A stretch of 43,148 bases of DNA from Candidatus Rokuibacteriota bacterium (GTDB lineage Bacteria > Bacteroidota > Bacteroidia > Flavobacteriales > Flavobacteriaceae): assembly GCA_900299425.1 (NCBI GenBank), contig OMJU01000021.1:1-43148 (forward strand). Reading direction: 5' to 3'. The translations under genes were made by a program, and so were the position numbers. This document shows positions 36,601 to 43,148 of this stretch, in pieces (position 1 is the stretch's first letter; each line of letters starts with the position of its first letter). Under the pieces are notes generated by a model. The model did no database searches. It was not told the origin of the DNA and saw only the letters and a list, made by a program, of their open reading frames with translations.

Positions 36601-37133
36601 AGCAAACGACCCTAGAGCAACATCAGTTGACTTTTGACCACATGATTCAAAATCAATTTTTAGCGCATTTTACTGCGGAGCAAAACAGACGCGATACACG
36701 ATCCGAAAATTTTGGCCAACGCAACTTTAATCTCCTACACAGAGGCATCAAGCCTAAAATAGGCTATTTCTGGGGGGAGAACTCTAGAGTCAATCTGTCC
36801 TGGTCTTATGCTGAAAAAGAAAATCAACTCGGGGCTATGGAACGCCTAAGTCAAAACAATCTAGGGGTGTCATGTACTTTAGCAAAGGCGGATAAAATGT
36901 CCTTGACTGCAGAATTTAATGCCATCAATAATAAATTTGAGGGCTCAGCCTTCTCCTCAGTAGCCTATCTCATGCTTGAAGGGCTTCAACCTGGAGCAAA
37001 TTACACGTGGAATCTCCTTTGGCAAAAGCGCATCAATAGTTTTTTGGACTTAAACCTTTCTTATTTTGGACGACAGAGTCCTGAAAGCAAAACCATACAT
37101 ACGGGATCCATGCAGTTACGTGCATTTTTCTAA
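33690..37133 (+). CDS. Large predicted outer-membrane beta-barrel protein (1147 aa)
   Basis: Signal peptide ending [47 protein letters not shown]; many alternating amphipathic strands; C-terminal MQLRAFF ending in aromatic residue. Confidence 0.75.
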   Translation: [1147 protein letters not shown]

Positions 37134-37168
37134 AAAAAATGGGCCGTCGAATGACGGCCCATTTTTTA
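37132..37168. terminator. Bidirectional intrinsic terminator between convergent genes
   Basis: AAAAAAATGGGCCGTC-GAAT-GACGGCCCATTTTTT near-perfect hairpin. Confidence 0.92.
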
Positions 37169-37186
37169 GATAGATCTTAAGGTGGA

Positions 37187-39805
37187 TTATTTTACAATAA
37201 TCTTAGCTGTCTTATAAATATTCGAGAACAAGTCTCCCATCTTGATGATATAAACACCTGATGGGGCATAAGACATGTCTAACTGATAGTTGAAGCGATC
37301 GCCTTCTTTTTCGATATAGTTAAACGCTAATAATTGACCCAAAACATTGTATACACCGATCGCAGCACGATCTTCATAGCTCGTTACCAAAGCGATATCA
37401 AACTGATTGTTTTGACCTGATGTCACAATCAAATCAGCGTTACTTATGGCTGCTTGAGTGATGCCCAATACACCATCGATATCTGCTGAGTAATCTTCAG
37501 TCTCCCCGTAGGTAGTTTCCTCACAAGCATCTGCAGGAACTTCTGCTTGCCAGTTTGATTTGAAGCGTAATCTATGAACACCGCTTGGCACCCCAGCAGG
37601 AATAACTAAATCCGTGGTTTCGGTGTAACTGCCGCCAGCCTGTCCAGGGGCAATTACAAAATTAGGAACCACTAACTCGTTATTGGAGAAGATCCCATCA
37701 TCATTGAAATCAATCCAACCTTTGATGTGCTGATCACCATAGCCAGTTGTAAACGTTACTTGGTAAGTATCCCCAGCTGCGAAACTAGCGACTTGAGTGG
37801 TGAAATTTCCATAGCCCTCGCACGCCGAAGGATTATTGATTTGCTCAACAGCGACTAATTGGAAACCATCGCCAAAATCACAGTTCGCTCCTGGGTTACA
37901 GTAAATAATAGAGTTTTGCACTGTTTTTGTGGCCTCGTCATTTGCTGGATTAGAGTCCGGAGCATAATTTGTGCGTGACGCTATAGTGTAGATTTGGTTT
38001 TGGATAGATAAATCAGCGGTAGTGGCAAAAGTATAAGTCTCTGTAGCCCCTGCTGCCAAAACTCCTGTAAATGTTTCTACTACTGGCGTTCCTCCATCAA
38101 TGGTATACTGTACCTCTGGATCAATGATGTCATTGATACCAAAGTTCCTAACGTTGATGGTAATTGCTTCCGCATTAGTCAACTGTCCACTAGATGGATC
38201 CGTGATACTCGTTACGCCTATATCATCCACGGTAGTGTTTGGTTCTAGTTGGAATACACCGACCACACCCTTACGGCCACTATTCATGTACTCATTGATG
38301 AACCAAAATGTAGCATCATCGGCAGGATCAATATCGATCTTATTGTAATCTCCGTAGCGCAATCCTGGTATGTTTGCGTTTCCGTTTGCAATTAACTCTT
38401 CGGCAACGGTCATAACACCAGGAGCATCACCATCAAAACGGCCTGTGTAATAAGAACTCACACGAACAACATCAGTAGAAGTCGGTCCAGACATTGAAGA
38501 ATATCCCATACCGATATTTCCAGAACCATCCATAATCATACTTGCATGCCACGCATGACGTCCGTCAGGGGCAGTATAGGTTCCTTCTTGGAATAAAGTC
38601 CAAGGTTGGTTATCTCCCGCTTGACGAAACTCATACCAACGAATACCAGCCAATTCTCCTCCAGTGGCATCAGTGTCCACAACGTGATTGAAAACAGCAC
38701 TATTGTGCGTCGCGAATTTGCGGAATTGGGCCTGATTCATGATGGTCGCCTGTAGGGCGTCTATAGCAACCCCGTTGTTTGGTTGCGTTAAATTAGAAAA
38801 GCTTCCTCCGTCAAATACAGAGATAAATGGTGTTGTATTGATTTGAGTGGCTGCAGAAATAGATGAATTAGTAGGCGTAGCCCAATCAACATCTATTGTC
38901 CATACTTTAATGTGATCTTGTGAAACACCTGCCCAGGCATCGTCCTGCAGGTAAACCACAGTTGCTCCACCAGCAGCCGGCATAGTTGCATCACTCACAT
39001 TTAAGGCTTGAGGACTAAAAAATCCTGAAGTTTGAATGCCTGTTAAAGTGAATGTTTGGAACCCTGCAGTAGTATTTCCTGCAATCATCTCAGTACGGTT
39101 CAAAGCCCATACACGTCTTGTTCCAACATTGGCAGTCATATAATAACCATCACTCCAAACTGAAAGTTTATTGTAATCACTTACCCCTGTGTAGGTATAA
39201 ACATACCATCCATTGTTGATTGGATCTGGACCATCAGAGACTGCAACTTGAACATTTCCGTTAAGAAATAGATAACCGATCACCCAACGATCAGCAGCTG
39301 CATCATATGAAGCAGTCAAATCACAGCACCCTCCACCAGAAAAAATATTTGTTACTGCTAATTGACCCGTCAAGGCATTTCCTGCTTTGTCAAAAATGCG
39401 GTATCCAGTATTGTAAACTACAAAAACGTGGTTCAATCCAATGGCCATTGAGGGGTCCGTTGGTTGAGAGCCTGAAGAATAGGCATCAAAAACAACTGAA
39501 GGCGGCATAACGCGAATGCTCTGCTCAGTTTCGTGACGATTTAAAACAAAGTAATCATCCGTATCTTGTTTTTCTTTTCCAATGACCACCTTGTTGCGAA
39601 TTGATCTGCGGTCACGAGCCTCTTCTTCTGTATACTCAGCAGGAATGAGGTTGGTTCTTGAAGCTAGAGAAGGCACATAAAACATTGGCAAAGATTCACC
39701 AAAATCAGCCACGCCTTGTGGCTCGTTTTGTACTTCTTCCTGAGCGAATGATACTGCACTAGAGAGCAAAAGGCAGAACATTACTAAATAACTTTTGAAT
39801 TTCAT
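37187..39805 (-). CDS. T9SS-secreted protein: propeller-like N-terminus, CARDB-like and GEVED domains, type A C-terminal sorting domain
   Basis: Signal peptide SSAVSFAQE; DQHIKGWIDFNDDGIFSNNELV...GETEDYSADI (GEVED); C-terminus VYNVLGQLLAFNYIEKEGDRFNYQLDMSYAPSGVYIIKMGDLFSNIYKTAKIIVK. Confidence 0.9.
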   Translation of the reverse strand: MKFKSYLVMFCLLLSSAVSFAQEEVQNEPQGVADFGESLPMFYVPSLASRTNLIPAEYTEEEARDRRSIRNKVVIGKEKQDTDDYFVLNRHETEQSIRVMPPSVVFDAYSSGSQPTDPSMAIGLNHVFVVYNTGYRIFDKAGNALTGQLAVTNIFSGGGCCDLTASYDAAADRWVIGYLFLNGNVQVAVSDGPDPINNGWYVYTYTGVSDYNKLSVWSDGYYMTANVGTRRVWALNRTEMIAGNTTAGFQTFTLTGIQTSGFFSPQALNVSDATMPAAGGATVVYLQDDAWAGVSQDHIKVWTIDVDWATPTNSSISAATQINTTPFISVFDGGSFSNLTQPNNGVAIDALQATIMNQAQFRKFATHNSAVFNHVVDTDATGGELAGIRWYEFRQAGDNQPWTLFQEGTYTAPDGRHAWHASMIMDGSGNIGMGYSSMSGPTSTDVVRVSSYYTGRFDGDAPGVMTVAEELIANGNANIPGLRYGDYNKIDIDPADDATFWFINEYMNSGRKGVVGVFQLEPNTTVDDIGVTSITDPSSGQLTNAEAITINVRNFGINDIIDPEVQYTIDGGTPVVETFTGVLAAGATETYTFATTADLSIQNQIYTIASRTNYAPDSNPANDEATKTVQNSIIYCNPGANCDFGDGFQLVAVEQINNPSACEGYGNFTTQVASFAAGDTYQVTFTTGYGDQHIKGWIDFNDDGIFSNNELVVPNFVIAPGQAGGSYTETTDLVIPAGVPSGVHRLRFKSNWQAEVPADACEETTYGETEDYSADIDGVLGITQAAISNADLIVTSGQNNQFDIALVTSYEDRAAIGVYNVLGQLLAFNYIEKEGDRFNYQLDMSYAPSGVYIIKMGDLFSNIYKTAKIIVK

Positions 39806-40006
39806 TATTTTGGTTTTTGAGTTAATTGATTAAAAAGAGCCTAAAAATACACTCATTTTATTGAATTTCTTATGGATGTGTTAAAATTTAACGATTCTCT
39901 ATGAATAATATAGACCTTCGGGTGGCTCAACTTGACAAAAGAGCTTTTTTGATCATACTTCAAAGTAATTTCAATGTTCATCACTAGATTTAACATAGTA
40001 CCCGAC

Positions 40007-40408
40007 ATGAAAATCCATACTACAATTGTCATTATATGTTCGGTCACTCTGTCTTTTTGCTTGCAAGGGTGCGGTGGCCTATCCATGAAAAAGGCCGATT
40101 CCATCAAGGCTCAAGACCATCAAAATCATCGAATTCAGCCACCAAGTGCAGATCACATTGCTGGACTAATTGTCCAAGGCAATAGCCTGGCAGATAAAGC
40201 AAATATTAACGAAGAAGGAAACTCTTGCCCATGGTTCCTGAAACTGGAAAATGATCCTACTAGACTTCTTGATCCAATCAATCTATCTGAGGAATTTCAA
40301 CAGGACGACACACCGGTCTGGGTAATTTTCTCAGGTATGCGTCGCATGAATCGATGTCCAGAGGCCAATCCCGTCTGGATTCAAGACATGGTTTTACGCA
40401 ATCGTTGA
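40007..40408 (+). CDS. Small hypothetical lipoprotein (start ATG 40007 preferred)
   Basis: MKIHTTIVIICSVTLSFCLQGCGG signal plus lipobox LQGC; two downstream Cys (SCPWFLK, NRCPEAN). 3' end overlaps glyS 3' end. Confidence 0.7.
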   Translation: MKIHTTIVIICSVTLSFCLQGCGGLSMKKADSIKAQDHQNHRIQPPSADHIAGLIVQGNSLADKANINEEGNSCPWFLKLENDPTRLLDPINLSEEFQQDDTPVWVIFSGMRRMNRCPEANPVWIQDMVLRNR

Positions 40409-41941
40409 GCCCAGCCAATGTTTGAATGAGATTGACTCCTGCATTTTATGGCTTAATTCTGAAATAGCGATACGCTCCTGCTCCATACTGTCTCGATGGC
40501 GAATGGTAACTGTTTTGTCCTCCAGTGATTGATGATCTACCGTAATACAATAGGGAGTCCCTACAGCATCTTGTCTGCGATAGCGTCGGCCTACAGCGTC
40601 CTTTTCATCATAGGCGACCGGCATATCCCATCTCAAGGTATCGACAATCTCTTGAGCCAATTCGGGCAATCCGTCTTTTTTGACTAGCGGCAACACAGCG
40701 GCCTTAACAGGGGCCAATATTGAAGGCAGTTTAAGGACCGTACGGCTCGTTCCATCACCTAGATCCTCTTCTTGAAGTGCATGACTCAAGACTGCCAAAA
40801 AAATACGATCTAGACCAATCGACGTCTCAACTACATAGGGCACATAAGAGGCCCCAAGCTCAGGATCGAAATATTGCAACTTTTTACCTGAAAAAGATTC
40901 GTGCTGTTTTAAATCAAAGTCAGTTCTGGAGTGAATCCCTTCTAATTCTTTAAATCCAAAGGGGAAATTGAATTCAATATCCGCAGCAGCATTGGCGTAA
41001 TGGGCCAATTTTTCATGATCGTGAAAACGATAGTTCTCAGCCCCCATCCCCAGAGACAAATGCCATTTTAAACGCGTTTGCTTCCAATACTCATACCACT
41101 GCATTTCTTGCCCTGGGCGCACAAAAAACTGCATCTCCATTTGCTCAAATTCGCGCATACGGAATATAAATTGACGTGCGACTATTTCATTGCGAAAGGC
41201 CTTTCCAGTTTGCGCAATCCCAAAGGGAATTTTCATGCGTCCTGTCTTCTGTACATTTAAATAGTTGACAAATATCCCTTGGGCGGTCTCTGGTCTTAAA
41301 TAAAGATCCATGGCTGAATCAGCACTTGCTCCCAGTTTAGTGCCAAACATCAAATTAAATTGACGCACATCAGTCCAATTCTTTGACCCGGTGTCAGGAT
41401 CTGCTATCCCCAATTCCTCAATGAGCGCTTTGACATCAGCCAAATCTTCATTTTCGAGTGACTGGGCCATACGTGATAAAATTGTTTTTTGCTCTTCACG
41501 ATAGCGCAACACACGCTCATTTGTGGCCTCGAACTGCGCTAAATCAAAACTTTCGCCAAATCGCTTTTGTGCTTTGGCTATTTCTTTTTGCGCCTTTTGT
41601 TCGATTTTCTCGGCATAATCTTCAATCAAAACATCGGCACGAAAGCGTTTTTTGGAATCCTTATTGTCAATAAGTGGGTCGTTAAAAGCATCGACGTGCC
41701 CTGAAGCCTTCCAAGTGGTTGGGTGCATGAGTATCGCCGCGTCCACACCGACAATGTTTTGGTGCAACTGCACCATGCTGCGCCACCAATATTGGCGTAT
41801 ATTATTTTTTAGAGCAGAACCGTTTTGACCGTAATCATAAACAGCACTTAACCCATCGTAAATTTCGCTAGAGGCAAAAATAAAGCCGTACTCTTTGGCG
41901 TGAGCAACAACTTTTTTGAATAAATCTTCTTGTTGTGACAT
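40394..41941 (-). CDS. glyS: Glycyl-tRNA synthetase (alpha2, class II, eukaryote-like type)
   Basis: EDLFKKVVAHAKEYGFIFASSEIYDGLSAVYDYGQNGSALKNNIRQYWW, LRPETAQGIFVNYLNV, IGLDRIFLAVLSHAL. Confidence 0.97.
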   Translation of the reverse strand: MSQQEDLFKKVVAHAKEYGFIFASSEIYDGLSAVYDYGQNGSALKNNIRQYWWRSMVQLHQNIVGVDAAILMHPTTWKASGHVDAFNDPLIDNKDSKKRFRADVLIEDYAEKIEQKAQKEIAKAQKRFGESFDLAQFEATNERVLRYREEQKTILSRMAQSLENEDLADVKALIEELGIADPDTGSKNWTDVRQFNLMFGTKLGASADSAMDLYLRPETAQGIFVNYLNVQKTGRMKIPFGIAQTGKAFRNEIVARQFIFRMREFEQMEMQFFVRPGQEMQWYEYWKQTRLKWHLSLGMGAENYRFHDHEKLAHYANAAADIEFNFPFGFKELEGIHSRTDFDLKQHESFSGKKLQYFDPELGASYVPYVVETSIGLDRIFLAVLSHALQEEDLGDGTSRTVLKLPSILAPVKAAVLPLVKKDGLPELAQEIVDTLRWDMPVAYDEKDAVGRRYRRQDAVGTPYCITVDHQSLEDKTVTIRHRDSMEQERIAISELSHKMQESISFKHWLGSTIA

Positions 41942-42000
41942 GCGGCAAAAATATAAAACCCATGGCAATTCATTCCCTGCATGGGCTATTTTTTAAAGAC

Positions 42001-42882
42001 TTATTTGAGGTACATCGTCCCAGTGGTCAACCGAGTACTATCTTGATAAAGATTTAATATATAACGCCCTGAGACCAAATCTTCTTCTTGAGCACCAACC
42101 ATAATACAAACATCGATTTCTTCCTGCTGAAAATTAACTTCAGTCGAAGCGCTGTAATAAAAAGTTTCACCGCCCTGGGACAAGGTGGCTCTGGTGCCAA
42201 TCAGGTTGTTCTTTGGGTTGATCACTTGAATATAAAGACTGCGCACTCCCGGAGTTGCTACCGCATTTGGCGAAATGGTAAAACAGGCTCTGATTTTATC
42301 GGCTCGACTCGCCCGTTTGGTATCTACGATTTTCCCGCTGCGGCGCACGATAACGGCATTACTTGAAAAGTCAATGATTTGAAGCCTCGAACCCTTTTCT
42401 AATACACGCTCTAAATCCTCGTTTTTTTGACGTAAGTCATCCCCTTCTAAACGTGTTTGATCGAGCACTACTTGTGTGCTGTCTACTTTAAAGGACAAAC
42501 TCTGTGTGACTTGCACCAAACTATCAGCTCGAGCAAACAACATGGTTCGTTCCTCCTTTAAGCGGGCAATTTCTAATCGATAACGTTTAATTATAGCCAT
42601 ACTCGGCTTTGCAGATTCCACCGAATCCAATAATTGTGCAATACGGCTGCGGGCCTCCAAAAGTTCCTTGTCTTGCAGCTGGTAATCCTGCAAAAGGGTG
42701 TCATACGTGCCTTTTAGATCACTGAGCTCCAGGGCTATTGCACTTTTTTGCTCCTCTAAATCTTGCTGATTTGCTTGACTCTCCTGAAACAGAATTAGAG
42801 TATATGCCCCAAGACTAAATAACAGCAGCACCAAAATAACAATGATGCGTTTAAAATTTTTTGTCTGATTGTCGTTATTCAT
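42001..42882 (-). CDS. Hypothetical inner-membrane-anchored coiled-coil protein
   Basis: Single N-terminal TM (IIVILVLLLFSLGAYTLILF), long E/L/K/Q-rich heptad-like region, C-terminal globular domain. Confidence 0.75.
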   Translation of the reverse strand: MNNDNQTKNFKRIIVILVLLLFSLGAYTLILFQESQANQQDLEEQKSAIALELSDLKGTYDTLLQDYQLQDKELLEARSRIAQLLDSVESAKPSMAIIKRYRLEIARLKEERTMLFARADSLVQVTQSLSFKVDSTQVVLDQTRLEGDDLRQKNEDLERVLEKGSRLQIIDFSSNAVIVRRSGKIVDTKRASRADKIRACFTISPNAVATPGVRSLYIQVINPKNNLIGTRATLSQGGETFYYSASTEVNFQQEEIDVCIMVGAQEEDLVSGRYILNLYQDSTRLTTGTMYLK

Positions 42883-42954
42883 AAAAGCTCCCTTTAACCT
42901 TTGGCCTGAAAATTTGGCCACAATAATAGCACAAGCAATAATGTGTTTAAAGGT

Positions 42955-43148
42955 ATGCTAAATATTTTATTTCCCAAGTATTGCCCTGGCTGTGACTTGG
43001 CTTTAAATGAGCCCAAAATTTTACTGTGTCTGAACTGCAGAAATGCATTGCCGTTAACCCACTATCATTTACACAATAACCAGAGTATAGTCGACAAATT
43101 CTATGGTATTTTGCCCCTTGACTGCGGGACGGCCTTATTGCATTATCA
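42955..43148 (+). CDS. ComF-family protein (phosphoribosyltransferase-like), 3'-truncated by window edge
   Basis: Translation from ATG 42955: MLNILFPKYCPGCDLALNEPKILLCLNCRNALPLTHYHLHNNQSIVDKFYGILPLDCGTALLHY; CPxC...CxxC pattern typical of ComF N-termini. Confidence 0.8.
   Translation, partial: MLNILFPKYCPGCDLALNEPKILLCLNCRNALPLTHYHLHNNQSIVDKFYGILPLDCGTALLHY

Noticed and set aside
39880-39892. GTTAAAATTTAAC palindrome
   Set aside because: Very AT-rich intergenic DNA makes such palindromes likely by chance; no supporting context.

Overview
This window is a typical Bacteroidetes (Flavobacteriia-like) chromosomal segment, mostly housekeeping genes. No rRNA, tRNA, CRISPR array, prophage or transposon was recognised. 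Contents in order: ahcY (3' part); rpmA and rplU; an EamA transporter; a mutY-ssb-gldE-gldD operon; HU; a 29-aa very basic protein missing from the ORF track; RNase G; recX; a JmjC/cupin protein coupled to a TonB receptor; atpC and atpD; an SGNH lipoprotein next to a SusC-like TonB receptor; a class IV aminotransferase coupled to a sulfotransferase-like protein; glycerate kinase and GntP; glmS, a DUF4270 lipoprotein and a truncated starch-synthase-like protein; panC and panD; a YbhN-like membrane protein; a serine-less esterase-like protein; radA; exonuclease III; a giant outer-membrane protein; a T9SS cargo protein; glyS; and the start of a comF-like gene. The most interesting items are: (1) the RNase G leader, which has a boxA-like motif followed by mutually exclusive hairpins built from three copies of TTCAAAAT and one ATTTTGAA; (2) the 29-aa basic ORF between HU and RNase G; (3) the overlapping sulfotransferase/aminotransferase pair divergent from a GC-anomalous glycerate kinase/permease pair; (4) several conserved-looking proteins whose catalytic motifs are degenerate; (5) three near-consensus Bacteroidetes promoters (TTTG-N19/21-TAnnTTTG).
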